A DNA stretch of 64,000 nucleotides from Sphingobacterium alkalisoli (GTDB lineage: Bacteria > Bacteroidota > Bacteroidia > Sphingobacteriales > Sphingobacteriaceae): positions 186,001-250,000 of the forward strand of contig NZ_SUKA01000003.1 of the NCBI RefSeq assembly GCF_005049105.1, read 5' to 3'. The position numbers and the translations under genes are program-made. Within the stretch, counting starts at the first letter, position 1. Every line of letters begins with the position of its first letter. The notes under the pieces are model-generated. The model searched no databases and was not told the origin of the DNA. It saw only the letters and a list, made by a program, of their open reading frames with translations. This document shows, one piece after another, positions 17,870 to 29,236 of this stretch.

Positions 17870-18253
17870 ATGATCGAATTTAAAAGTATAAACGTGCTAT
17901 TTGCTGATGACTCGGAAATACATCATCTGCTCTTTAAAGCGCTACTTAGAAGTAAGCAACGCTTTAATCTACTGTATTGTGCGATAAATGGCAAACAGTT
18001 GGTAGACTATATTTTTCAGAGCGATGTTATTCCAGATGTATGTGTGCTGGATTTGCATATGCCTGTTCTAAATGGGATTGACGCTTGCCGACAAATAAAA
18101 AAATCGTTTCCTAATATTAAGTTGGTGGGGTTTACATCTTCAAGCGACGATCAGGAAAAAGAGGAGATGGTCAGGGCTGGAGCTCAGCGGGTTTTTCCCA
18201 AGGAAAATTTGGCTGGATTAATTGACTATTTGGAAAAGGAAAGTTTTAATTAG
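17870..18253 (+). CDS. Single-domain response regulator (CheY-like)
   Basis: 127 residues, a receiver domain only. D13 and D14 form the acidic pair, D61 (VLDLHMP) is the phosphoacceptor, T89 (GFTSS) the switch threonine and K111 (FPKEN) the conserved lysine; all are present, so phosphorylation should work. No output domain and no histidine kinase gene are nearby, so its partner cannot be told. It may act by protein-protein contact or serve in a phosphorelay. Divergent from the amidohydrolase operon across a 282-base gap. Confidence 0.9.
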   Translation: MIEFKSINVLFADDSEIHHLLFKALLRSKQRFNLLYCAINGKQLVDYIFQSDVIPDVCVLDLHMPVLNGIDACRQIKKSFPNIKLVGFTSSSDDQEKEEMVRAGAQRVFPKENLAGLIDYLEKESFN

Positions 18254-18392
18254 TCATACATCGCGAATTTAAATACTTCATTCATTATATCCCCTTTAAT
18301 CACTTTTTCTATTTTTCAGCAATATAGATTATAGTATTCCAAAAAAAAATCTTATATTATGCTGTTTTTATAATTAAAGAAATAATAGAAAA

Positions 18393-19604
18393 TTGAAATT
18401 CACTGAATTTGGTTTAGTCCCTCTGTTGGAGGAAGGACTCGACAGCATGGGATACCTTAACGCGACTCCTATACAAGAGCAGGCTATACCTGTTATTCTC
18501 CACGAAAAAGATTTAATAGCTTGTGCGCAAACGGGTACCGGCAAAACGGCATCATATCTTTTACCTATTCTAAATAAAATAGCACTTCGCGAGACGAACC
18601 ATGTGGACACGTTAATTCTTGTTCCGACAAGAGAACTTGCCTTGCAGATTGATCAGCAGATAATGGGTTTATCGTACTTTACTGGAACGACCTCAATTAC
18701 CGTTTATGGGGGTGGTGGCGGAATGGACTATGAGCAGCAGAAAAGAGCTATACAAGAAGGTGTAAATATTATAGTGGCTACTCCGGGGCGTTTAATTGCA
18801 CATATGGCTTCGGGTAAACTTGATTTTTCAAAAATTAGGCACCTTATTTTAGATGAGGCGGATCGTATGCTAGACATGGGATTTTATGATGATCTGATTA
18901 AAATTATAAGCTATCTTCCGGCTAAAAGACAGAATTTGTTGTTTTCAGCTACGATGCCCTTTAAAATACGGTCTTTAGCAAAGAAAATTCTTCACGATCC
19001 CGTAGAGATTAACATTGCCCTGTCAAAACCTTCAGAGGGTATCAAGCAACAAGCATACCTTGTTTATGACGAACAAAAAATGGAACTGATAAAAACCTTA
19101 CTTGCAGATCCATCTTTCACTAGTATTATCATTTTTGCGTCGAAGAAAGAAATCGTAAAAAGATTGACCACGGAGCTCCGCAAGGGCGGCATAGCTGCCG
19201 AAGCATTCCACTCTGATCTAGAGCAGGCACAACGGGAAGATGTGATGAATAGGTTTAAAGGCAAGAGACTGAACGTATTGGTGGGAACGGATGTGATATC
19301 TAGAGGTATCGATGTGGTTGGAATCAGTTTGGTGATAAATTACGATGTACCTCCTGATCCGGAAGACTATGTTCATCGTGTCGGAAGAACTGCTCGAGCA
19401 GCTACAACAGGTACAGCAATTACCTTTATAAATGTCAAAGATCAAATCCGGTTTGCTAAAATAGAAGAATTGATAGGTGCTGAAATTGAAAAAGTACCGC
19501 TACCGGAAGGGTTTACAGAAGGGCCGTTATATGACCCAAAAAAGAGACCTCCCAGAAAGAAGTCAAACGTCAAGAAAAACTTCCGTAAATTTTCTAAGAA
19601 CTAG
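18393..19604 (+). CDS. DEAD-box RNA helicase, RhlE-like
   Basis: 403 residues from a TTG start. An in-frame stop lies at 18375 and there is no ATG before the first family residues; the next ATG (codon 19) would remove the F-GL part of the Q motif, so TTG is the best choice. Motifs in order: Q motif (PIQEQAIP), Walker A AQTGTGKT, PTRELA, TPGR, DEAD written DEAD in LILDEADRML, SAT, and the C-terminal HRVGRTARA. The short tail is basic (KKRPPRKKSNVKKNFRKF), as in RhlE-type helicases active in ribosome assembly or RNA turnover, often at low temperature. Confidence 0.93.
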   Translation: MKFTEFGLVPLLEEGLDSMGYLNATPIQEQAIPVILHEKDLIACAQTGTGKTASYLLPILNKIALRETNHVDTLILVPTRELALQIDQQIMGLSYFTGTTSITVYGGGGGMDYEQQKRAIQEGVNIIVATPGRLIAHMASGKLDFSKIRHLILDEADRMLDMGFYDDLIKIISYLPAKRQNLLFSATMPFKIRSLAKKILHDPVEINIALSKPSEGIKQQAYLVYDEQKMELIKTLLADPSFTSIIIFASKKEIVKRLTTELRKGGIAAEAFHSDLEQAQREDVMNRFKGKRLNVLVGTDVISRGIDVVGISLVINYDVPPDPEDYVHRVGRTARAATTGTAITFINVKDQIRFAKIEELIGAEIEKVPLPEGFTEGPLYDPKKRPPRKKSNVKKNFRKFSKN

Positions 19605-19608
19605 CAAA

Positions 19609-19645
19609 AGAGGGGGGGATTGCTACGTCCCTCTCCTAATTCTTT
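19609..19645 (+). terminator. Weak possible terminator after helicase gene
   Basis: AGAGGG (19609-19614) can pair with CCCTCT (19629-19634), and TTCTTTTT follows a few bases later. The stem is short and the loop large, so this is tentative. Confidence 0.35.
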
Positions 19646-19689
19646 TTGAGCATCTTTGTGGTGTTTTGATCGTTCGATATGTAATGCAG

Positions 19690-21771
19690 CTATAATCCAA
19701 ACTTTACACCACCATAGTAATTGCGTGTAGGAGCGGGATTAAAATACCTTCCCCCAAATGCATTAATATCATTTCCTAAGCTATACTTCTCGTTGAGAAG
19801 ATTATCGACACCTAAAAAAATCTGAACACTCGATGATTTGATAAATTTAGTTGTCCAGCTCGCTTTTGCTTGGAGGAGATGAAATTTTTTTGTAAAAATG
19901 CTGTTCCCATCATCTAATGGCATACTTCCTGTATACTGGTGCTGTACGTTAAGGCTGAAATTACCCGATATCCCTAAGCTTACTGTATTTACCCATACCC
20001 AATCGGGAACCGCTGTGATTTTATTGCTGCTATAGTTGTCCCCGTTGAGTTGGTAATCCCCGAAACGATAATGATTATAAGCTACGCTGCTATTAATATC
20101 TAATGTATTTACAAACCGACCTCTCTTGGGTACCAATAAATATGCCCATACCGCCGCTTCAATTCCTTTTTGATTCATTTCGCCCGCATTGACATAGTAG
20201 TCTGCTCCATTGTCACGAACCTGCCTCACGATGCCATTATTCATGCGATAATTGTATAGCGCCATGTCTGCGATGACACGCCTATTGGGCGTATGCCATC
20301 GCAGGCCCACTTCATAATTTGTACCAGTCTCGGCCTCTAATTCTGTATTGATGGTTATGTCCGAAGGTCGTACTTCTGCTATGGTAGGAGCGGAATAGCC
20401 CTTGGAAATTGAGGTACGTAGAGATAACTGTCTGTTTATCAGAAAAGATGAGGCCATGCGAGGCATCCAAATATTTCCCAAATCTATGCTTCCCTTAGGG
20501 TTAGTGGTTTCAGGGAATCGCTGACGGTAAGCAATATGGTTTTTGTTAAGTCCGACAGATCCTTCTATAGTCCATCTCTCAAAGAGCTGGGTCATAGCGC
20601 GGTAGAAAAAACTGTATTGTCCGTTCTCTAGTTCGTCGCGGGCTTGGGTGTCGGCGGCTATTCCACTGGCATTGTCGTAGTTGTCGATCTTATAATAACC
20701 CTTTTGAGCTTCTAGTCCCAATTGCATTTCCCATTTAACGTTGACATTGTCCTCGTCTGTATATGAAAAATAGGAGCGTATCCCGGCATTTTTCTCCTCT
20801 CGGAATTCATAGTTGGTAATAAAGGGATTCTCAAAATCGGTAATAGATCCAAATAGGCTTACCGAATGTGATAATTTATCCGTGATTATCGCATTATGAG
20901 CAATTCCTCCATAGAAGGTTTTGTTATAGATGCCGGCTTTTTGTGCTGCAGCACTCGGATTTGGCCCAGCGGCCGGTCGGGATTGTTTAGGGTCTTCTTC
21001 GTATTGAGCAAGTGTCAGTCCCCCGGGTGTACGATACCCCAAATCACTATATAAAACAAATAGTTTCAGCTCGTTGCTGGTATTATATCTCCATTGATGT
21101 GCTGTTTGAAAAGTTTTTTTGTTTAACGCCGTATTGTTACGATATCCGTCGGATCGCGTAACCGATTGATCAAAAGAAAAAACGTAATTTTCATTGACTT
21201 TTCGTTGAACGCTCAATTGTTCTTGGAATAAACCGTATGAACCTGTACTCAATAAGAGCTCCGTACGATTTTCCTGCGCGTCGAAACCCTTGGGTTGAAT
21301 ACGGATTACACCTCCCGAATTTGCACCGTATAATGATCCATCCGGCCCCTTGATAATATGAATATCTGCTATTGCAGCAGGATCTACCAGATTAAGGTAG
21401 GTGTTTCCCCCTGCATCAGTTAAGGGGAAGTCGTCGATATATATTTTGACGTTACGTATACCAAAGGGTGATCTGATAAGGCTCCCCCGCATGGCTATTC
21501 GATAGCTACCTGGCGAACGTTCTTCCATACGAATACCAGGAACGGTATTAAGTGCCGGTAAAAGGGTCATGGTGTTTTGATTTTGTATCTGTCTAGCAGA
21601 AATTACCTGACCCGATGCCGTCAACGAAAGAAGAGGCTGGTTGACGAAGTAAGCTTTAATTTTAACAGGTACAATGGATATGGTCGCTGAATCGGACATC
21701 TCTTGCGCACATACGGGCAGTATGCCAATAATTAACTGTGCTAGCCAAATGGTTTTCATTTTAAGAAACAT
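19690..21771 (-). CDS. TonB-dependent outer-membrane receptor
   Basis: 693 residues; M5 (MKTIWLAQLIIG) is an equally good start and begins a signal peptide cleaved near CAQ. A plug domain follows (ARQIQNQNTMTLLPALNTVPGIRMEER; RGSLIRSPFGIRNVKIYIDD; IKGPDGSLYGANSGGVI), then a 22-strand barrel rich in aromatic beta strands, ending FNPAPTRNYYGGVKFGL. It has no N-terminal carboxypeptidase-like domain and no SusD partner, so it is closer to FecA/siderophore-type receptors than to SusC. The ligand is unknown. It lies 11 bases downstream of an Omp85-type gene and is probably co-transcribed with it. Confidence 0.9.
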   Translation of the reverse strand: MFLKMKTIWLAQLIIGILPVCAQEMSDSATISIVPVKIKAYFVNQPLLSLTASGQVISARQIQNQNTMTLLPALNTVPGIRMEERSPGSYRIAMRGSLIRSPFGIRNVKIYIDDFPLTDAGGNTYLNLVDPAAIADIHIIKGPDGSLYGANSGGVIRIQPKGFDAQENRTELLLSTGSYGLFQEQLSVQRKVNENYVFSFDQSVTRSDGYRNNTALNKKTFQTAHQWRYNTSNELKLFVLYSDLGYRTPGGLTLAQYEEDPKQSRPAAGPNPSAAAQKAGIYNKTFYGGIAHNAIITDKLSHSVSLFGSITDFENPFITNYEFREEKNAGIRSYFSYTDEDNVNVKWEMQLGLEAQKGYYKIDNYDNASGIAADTQARDELENGQYSFFYRAMTQLFERWTIEGSVGLNKNHIAYRQRFPETTNPKGSIDLGNIWMPRMASSFLINRQLSLRTSISKGYSAPTIAEVRPSDITINTELEAETGTNYEVGLRWHTPNRRVIADMALYNYRMNNGIVRQVRDNGADYYVNAGEMNQKGIEAAVWAYLLVPKRGRFVNTLDINSSVAYNHYRFGDYQLNGDNYSSNKITAVPDWVWVNTVSLGISGNFSLNVQHQYTGSMPLDDGNSIFTKKFHLLQAKASWTTKFIKSSSVQIFLGVDNLLNEKYSLGNDINAFGGRYFNPAPTRNYYGGVKFGL

Positions 21772-21782
21772 AAGTATTGAGG

Positions 21783-23087
21783 TTAAAAGGCTTCATTTAA
21801 ACCCAAGAAAAGACCACGTTGTCCGAATTTTCCGAAGGCATAATCGATGCATAAGTTGGTTCTTGTCATTTTATTAAATAGGACGCGAAGTCCGCCACCT
21901 CCAGCCGGTTGCCATTGCTGAAATAGTTTTGTACCCATTTGGTCGTTAGCGGTCTGTACATTGGCAAAAAAGACACCGCTCAAAAACTGATTTTTGAGAA
22001 TTGGAAATCGGTATTCTATTTCGGAATAGAAGAAAGATATACCTTTAAAATATCCATTGGTATATCCGCGGCCACTACGTGCGTAGGGATCTTTACCTGT
22101 ACCCGGAAGATCTAAATAAAAAAGTGAACCGCCTATATTATAGGAACCGTAATTCCAGAACGCCAAGACATGATTGGGCCGCCGTTCAGATAATTGCCAG
22201 TATTTTCTAACATCGGTCTGTAACTGGTAGGCATTTTTTTGACTTCCCATCCAGATTTGGTTCATGCGTAACACAACATCAGTATAAATGCCTGTATAAG
22301 CACTATTTGGGTTGTCGCGAGTAAGATACTGGAGATTAAACATGAGTCCGTTGTTATTATTTTGTGTAGCGTTGAAATTATTCCATCCGCTATAAATAAC
22401 ATTTGGAGATGTATTAAACTCGCTTGAAGTTCTAACCTGCCGTTTTAATTCAAAGAAGACACCACCACCAACAAACATACCCGGCAATAGCTGCTTGTAT
22501 AAACGTTCACTAAATCCATATACGTTATAATGATTTACATATCGGTCGCGTTCCGGATTATTCATAATTGCTTCGTCGACTTCCGGATTTTCGAGAGGAA
22601 CCCCCATCCCTAGTCCGTAATCGAGTCCAACCAATTTTGCTCCCACTAAGTTTCCTTTCAGGTTCCATCTATTATCTTTAGTATAGGTATCGTGCGCTAA
22701 GTAAGCGTAAAATATGCCCCTAGTCGTATAATTGGCTGAAGTTGCGAAGATAGACATACTCGTCGTCTTTTTATCACCGAGATATACTCCTCCAACAGCT
22801 TTTAGACCGATCTGAAAGCCGATGCTTGGATTATAATTAATATTGGGCAAATAGGAAATTCCGGATCTTGTTTTTTGTGTAGACGTTGTATCTGCCTTTC
22901 TGAAGGGATTCAAATCCTGAAATAGATCTACAACATCATATAATCTGCTGTCCACAAATTGAGAAGTGTCACGTAGCACTATGCTCGAGTCTTGTATAGA
23001 AACTACTTGTGCAAAACTATTTTGCAAGCAAGCAAAATATAATAATAGAAAGGTAGATAAGTATCTCATGCAGCGAATTAAACGCAC
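21783..23087 (-). CDS. BamA/TamA-type (Omp85) outer-membrane barrel without POTRA domains
   Basis: 434 residues; M7 (MRYLSTFLLLYF) is the likelier start of the signal peptide, cleaved near SFAQ. After a short linker the whole mature protein looks like a barrel: ISYLPNINYNPSIGFQIGLKAVGG, repeated aromatic strands, and the C-terminal GGGLRVLFNKMTRTNLCIDYAFGKFGQRGLFLGLNEAF, typical of the surface antigen/Omp85 barrel with a terminal phenylalanine. There is no room for POTRA domains, so it is unlikely to be the BamA insertase. Its task is unknown; the tight link to the TonB receptor suggests a joint transport role (inference). Confidence 0.75.
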   Translation of the reverse strand: MRLIRCMRYLSTFLLLYFACLQNSFAQVVSIQDSSIVLRDTSQFVDSRLYDVVDLFQDLNPFRKADTTSTQKTRSGISYLPNINYNPSIGFQIGLKAVGGVYLGDKKTTSMSIFATSANYTTRGIFYAYLAHDTYTKDNRWNLKGNLVGAKLVGLDYGLGMGVPLENPEVDEAIMNNPERDRYVNHYNVYGFSERLYKQLLPGMFVGGGVFFELKRQVRTSSEFNTSPNVIYSGWNNFNATQNNNNGLMFNLQYLTRDNPNSAYTGIYTDVVLRMNQIWMGSQKNAYQLQTDVRKYWQLSERRPNHVLAFWNYGSYNIGGSLFYLDLPGTGKDPYARSGRGYTNGYFKGISFFYSEIEYRFPILKNQFLSGVFFANVQTANDQMGTKLFQQWQPAGGGGLRVLFNKMTRTNLCIDYAFGKFGQRGLFLGLNEAF

Positions 23088-23201
23088 GAAAATAAGAATA
23101 GTTTTTTAAACACAATCTTTGATTACAGATAATCTACCTGCGCGATATACAGGTCTAGTAAAAATAACGTAAATTCGGAAGCCGAATCTACGTTTAAACA
23201 C

Positions 23202-23702
23202 ATGAAAAAATATTTGTTAATCCTCTTTTCGTTCTTTTTATTTCCCATTTGCTTTTCGCAAGTGCGCGATACGCTGGCAATATCTAAGACACTTGATAGA
23301 TGGCATTTAGCGGCAGGAGAGGCTAATTTTAACAATTATTTCGATCTGCTCCATGCGGAAGCGATATTTATTGGCACGGATGCTACAGAGCGTTGGAATA
23401 AAGTCGAATTCATGAAATATGCAAAACCACATTTTGACAAAGGACGTGCGTGGGATTTTAAATCTTTAAGACGTTTTGTTAATTTTTCTACTGACGGTAA
23501 AACCGCTTGGGTAGATGAGTTGTTAGATACACAGATGAAGATCTGTCGTGGATCGGGTATTTTAGTTCTGGAAGATGGAAAATGGCTTATTATCCACTAT
23601 GTACTTTCCTTGACAATACCTAACAGTATAGTGGATACGATACTTCCACTTAAAGCAATACCAGAGGACAAAATCATCGAACAAATACGTTCAGAAAAAT
23701 AA
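23202..23702 (+). CDS. Secreted SnoaL/NTF2-like protein
   Basis: 166 residues with a signal peptide (MKKYLLILFSFFLFPICFSQ). The mature part starts with a helical pair (ISKTLDRWHLAAGEANFNNYFDLL) and continues AIFIGTDATERWNKVEFMKYAKPHF, VNFSTDGKTAWVDELL and GSGILVLEDGKWLIIHYVLS, the cone-shaped NTF2/SnoaL_3 layout. Such domains bind small molecules or act as isomerases; no catalytic role can be assigned. It is 20 bases upstream of the GNAT gene. Confidence 0.75.
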   Translation: MKKYLLILFSFFLFPICFSQVRDTLAISKTLDRWHLAAGEANFNNYFDLLHAEAIFIGTDATERWNKVEFMKYAKPHFDKGRAWDFKSLRRFVNFSTDGKTAWVDELLDTQMKICRGSGILVLEDGKWLIIHYVLSLTIPNSIVDTILPLKAIPEDKIIEQIRSEK

Positions 23703-23707
23703 ATTGT

Positions 23708-23714
23708 AAAGGAG
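23708..23714 (+). promoter_or_regulatory. Shine-Dalgarno site of the small GNAT gene
   Basis: AAAGGAG sits 8 bases before the ATG at 23723. Good Shine-Dalgarno sequences are uncommon in this phylum, and this one supports the chosen start. Confidence 0.55.
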
Positions 23715-23722
23715 AAAAAACT

Positions 23723-24007
23723 ATGATAATCCAACATGAACAAGAAGGAAGCAAAGGTCACTTTGTAGCCTTAGAAGAAGGAAAGCAGATCGGAGAGATG
23801 ACCTATTCCGTTGCAGGACCTGATAAAATCATTATAGATCATACCGAGGTTGATCCGGAAGAAAAAGGAAAGGGCATAGGACATGTTATGCTGTATAAAG
23901 CAGTAGAATATGCACGGGAAAACGCAATTAAAATTCTTCCCTTGTGCCCTTTTGCCAAGGCTTCATTCGATCGAGATGTTCATATTAGGGATGTACTATT
24001 TACTTAG
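23723..24007 (+). CDS. Small GNAT-like N-acetyltransferase
   Basis: 94 residues, the size of the YjdJ/GTLF3B group of single-domain GNAT proteins. It has the beta4 strand DKIIIDHTEVDPE and the acetyl-CoA pyrophosphate loop EKGKGIGHVML, followed by ENAIKILPLCPFAKASFDRD, in which the CPFA cysteine is conserved in the group. The acceptor substrate is unknown. It probably forms an operon with the preceding NTF2-like gene. Confidence 0.85.
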   Translation: MIIQHEQEGSKGHFVALEEGKQIGEMTYSVAGPDKIIIDHTEVDPEEKGKGIGHVMLYKAVEYARENAIKILPLCPFAKASFDRDVHIRDVLFT

Positions 24008-26524
<2,517 letters not shown>

Positions 26525-26553
26525 GTTTCCTGATATCATAAAATTATCATAAT

Positions 26554-26585
26554 AAAAATCCCCATTCATTTGAATGGGGATTTTT
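26554..26585. terminator. Bidirectional terminator between icd and GH43 genes
   Basis: A perfect 15-bp stem (26554-26568 with 26571-26585) around a tight T-rich loop, starting in A5 and ending in T5. It can serve both convergent genes. Confidence 0.9.
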
Positions 26586-26612
26586 ATTTGAATACATATG
26601 TATTTCTTAATC

Positions 26613-27563
26613 TTAATCCAATCGATAATGTACTCCTTCAAAGGTCATTTTTACGGGTAGAATGTAACCATCCTTGTCGAATTTCATTTCGTCAATACAG
26701 GTGACCCGTTCGTTGGCGCCAGTTTTTCCCAGCGGCCTGCGATGATATACCATAAAGAACTTATCTTTATGGGGAATTTGAATGACCGAATGGTGCCCCG
26801 CACCAGTTGCAATTTCGGGGTCTTGCTCAAGTACTGTGTTTAGACGCTTAAATGGACCAAAAGGAGAGTCGGCAATGGCGTAAGCAACCTTGTAATGTGG
26901 ACCGCCCCATCCACCTTCCGACCACATAAAATAGTATTTGTTATTACGGATAAACATAAATGGACCTTCTACATATCCTTCGGGTGTAACTTCTTTATAA
27001 TAGCTACCATCGTCGAAAGGCAAAATACCAGTGAAATCTGGTTTAAGTTTTACCAAATTACAATGTTTCCAACCACCATAATACATATAGTAAGTACCAT
27101 CTTTATCCTTGAATACAAATTGATCAATCGGTTGTGCTCCATTGATAATCGTGCTGATTAAGGGCTTACCGAGTAAATCTCTGTAGGGGCCCTCCGGTTT
27201 ATCTGAAACAGCAACGCCTATACCGCCCACTTCACCTTCATGTACATCATTAGCGCCGAAAAAGAAATAGTATTTCCCGTCCTTTTCGATAACGGAAGGT
27301 GCCCACATGGCACGTTTAGCCCATTTTACTTCGTTCGTATCTAAAATTCGGGGATGCTTGGTCCATGTTTTTAAATCTTTGGACGAAAAGGCATCAAAAA
27401 AGATCTGGTCTTCATATGCTGCGGAAAAGGTGGGATAGATCCAAAAAGTATTATTATAAACGATACCTTCGGGATCTGCATAGTAGCCCTCGAACACGGG
27501 ATTCTGTTGTGCTTGTATCGTAAGGCTACTTGCAAAAAAAAGTGTGATCAATAGTTTTTTCAT
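26613..27563 (-). CDS. Secreted GH43-family glycosidase
   Basis: The ATG at 27563 is preferred over a start ten codons earlier because it begins the signal peptide MKKLLITLFFASSLTIQAQ. The 316-residue product is a five-bladed propeller with the three expected acids: the Asp in GYYADPEG (general base), the Asp in GAQPIDQFVF (pKa modulator) and the Glu in GYVEGPFMF (general acid). GH43 enzymes are mostly alpha-L-arabinofuranosidases, arabinanases or beta-xylosidases; the substrate cannot be set from sequence alone. It stands alone, without SusCD genes. Confidence 0.88.
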   Translation of the reverse strand: MKKLLITLFFASSLTIQAQQNPVFEGYYADPEGIVYNNTFWIYPTFSAAYEDQIFFDAFSSKDLKTWTKHPRILDTNEVKWAKRAMWAPSVIEKDGKYYFFFGANDVHEGEVGGIGVAVSDKPEGPYRDLLGKPLISTIINGAQPIDQFVFKDKDGTYYMYYGGWKHCNLVKLKPDFTGILPFDDGSYYKEVTPEGYVEGPFMFIRNNKYYFMWSEGGWGGPHYKVAYAIADSPFGPFKRLNTVLEQDPEIATGAGHHSVIQIPHKDKFFMVYHRRPLGKTGANERVTCIDEMKFDKDGYILPVKMTFEGVHYRLD

Positions 27564-27664
27564 CTGTATAATAGGTTTGACCCCAAGATACAAAAAGAAA
27601 TAAAAAAGAGCAAGAGATTATTTTAAAAGGTTTTAGCATTGTGTATTGCATATCACCGCGGACA

Positions 27665-28849
27665 TCATTGACTATTAAATTTTTGATAGATCAACCTCAC
27701 GTTTTCCTGTTCACGTCCACCCTCGACAATCATGTTTTCACGGAAACCGATTTCATTTATTCGTTTTTCTTGTTTTTTGGTTTTCCAGATATTGATGATG
27801 GCTGCCCTGCCAATTGTGGTAGAAGGTAGCCCCAACTGATTGCAAGAATAATCTCCCAACAAATAGCGGTTGTAATAGAGATGAATCTCTCGCATCATCT
27901 GTCGCATAAGCGCTTGCTTCGGATAATACGCATGGATGGGTTCATCTTTTAACGCTGTAGCTAAAGCAAGGGTATCTCCATCACCCTCCCGTTGCGTCAT
28001 AGTCCAGTAAAACAATGCTTCAATAGCTTCATTTTCGTTCTCAGGAATAATCTGTATTGGTATTCCCAATAAATAGCCTATATACTTCCAAAGATGAAAG
28101 AGACCGTCTACTTCTTCTTCACTAGGTTGTATACCCATACGCCGCAGCCCAACCAGAAATACGAGTGAAAAGCCTAAATTAGTGGCCAGCATATCCCAAC
28201 TGTTGAGTGGTATACCCCATTTATTACTATCCCAATCCGTCTTCCCTAGTATATTGACACGGGAAAATGAATGTATCATGCGTGTAGAGAGTACGGACTT
28301 AAATCCTGTGTTGGGAATTTCCAACGCATCTTCTTTCATGATCTGTACCCAGAATTCAACAGTTTCGGTTAACCGTTTAGCTGCTCCTTTTTTTAACGCA
28401 CCGGTATAAATCAGAGGCTTATTTATAGCTGCAGATTCGTATCCACCCATTAAGCAATAATCACGGAGGACAATAAGAGAAGTTAACCCAGGCCGTCTGC
28501 TTAATTCGGCCCCAATTTGCAGCTTTCGACGATCTAACCACTCCGGATCAGGATCAACGTGCCGAAAGAAATTGTCAAATACATCCTTCTGCGCTTCGGC
28601 AAGGGGTTTTTGATCTATGTAGTCAAAAAGACTAGCGTTTCCTCCTGAAAAACCCGTCTTTGTGAAAAGGTCATGAATCACCTGGTCGCCAACACGATCC
28701 CATTGATACAATAGTGGAATAAATTTTTCGGCAATTGCTAAATTGGGTACGTAGCCCAGCTGATCGAGTAATTCTTTGCCTACACCTTTTGACCAGTAAT
28801 GGGCAAAAGAAGTATTATTATATTTAAAAAGATAGGGAATGTGCGTCAT
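27665..28849 (-). CDS. MpaB/latex-clearing-protein-like oxygenase (DUF2236)
   Basis: 394 residues, almost all helical. Features of the MpaB/Lcp family: LRDYCLMGGYESAAINKPLIYTG near 128-150, a helix with ETVEFWVQIM near 162, RMIHSFSRVNIL near 190-200 with a likely haem-ligand histidine, and LNSWDMLATNLGFSLVFLVGLRRMG near 215-240. Family members are b-type haem oxygenases (Lcp cleaves rubber; MpaB cleaves a farnesyl chain). No signal peptide. Third gene of an operon with the two genes upstream on the same strand; the gap to the next is 12 bases. Confidence 0.8.
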   Translation of the reverse strand: MTHIPYLFKYNNTSFAHYWSKGVGKELLDQLGYVPNLAIAEKFIPLLYQWDRVGDQVIHDLFTKTGFSGGNASLFDYIDQKPLAEAQKDVFDNFFRHVDPDPEWLDRRKLQIGAELSRRPGLTSLIVLRDYCLMGGYESAAINKPLIYTGALKKGAAKRLTETVEFWVQIMKEDALEIPNTGFKSVLSTRMIHSFSRVNILGKTDWDSNKWGIPLNSWDMLATNLGFSLVFLVGLRRMGIQPSEEEVDGLFHLWKYIGYLLGIPIQIIPENENEAIEALFYWTMTQREGDGDTLALATALKDEPIHAYYPKQALMRQMMREIHLYYNRYLLGDYSCNQLGLPSTTIGRAAIINIWKTKKQEKRINEIGFRENMIVEGGREQENVRLIYQKFNSQ

Positions 28850-28861
28850 GTAGTTTACTAT

Positions 28862-29236
28862 TTAATTGTTGATAGACCAATTAAAATACGTTGCCGATGC
28901 AATAAGATGATCATCATGTTGTACGGAAAAAGTAAAATCAACATAATCAGCGACGCAGGATTCTGTATCGCTGCAACAAAATTGCCTATCTATTGCAAAA
29001 TGTAATCGAAACCTACCCGTATTCTCGTTTGCGTCGTAGTGCCAGTTGCTGATATTTAAATCACCGATTTGTGGACCACCGTCTTTTTCTACGACGACTT
29101 CCAATAATGATTCTTTAAGAACGCGCAATTGCGACCGAGAAAGTACTTTGATCAGAGATCTGGGGTTAAAGCCGTGGTCTACAATATCCAAGTCAGATAC
29201 CGCAATGGTCATCTCAATCTGTATACTCTCGTTCAT
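28862..29236 (-). CDS. Conserved-looking protein of unknown function
   Basis: I use the ATG at 29236 (MNESIQIEMTIAV); an upstream ATG at 29254 adds six residues and more overlap with the gene before. About 124 residues of mixed alpha/beta. A central cluster FCCSDTESCVADYVDFTF has three cysteines that could bind a metal. No family is recognised. The gene overlaps the end of the YgjP-like gene and is 12 bases from the MpaB-like oxygenase gene, so the three are probably translated from one mRNA. Confidence 0.6.
   Translation of the reverse strand: MNESIQIEMTIAVSDLDIVDHGFNPRSLIKVLSRSQLRVLKESLLEVVVEKDGGPQIGDLNISNWHYDANENTGRFRLHFAIDRQFCCSDTESCVADYVDFTFSVQHDDHLIASATYFNWSINN

Noticed and set aside
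19690..21771. SusC of a polysaccharide utilisation locus
   Set aside because: No SusD gene follows, the N-terminal carboxypeptidase-like domain is missing and no glycosidase is adjacent.
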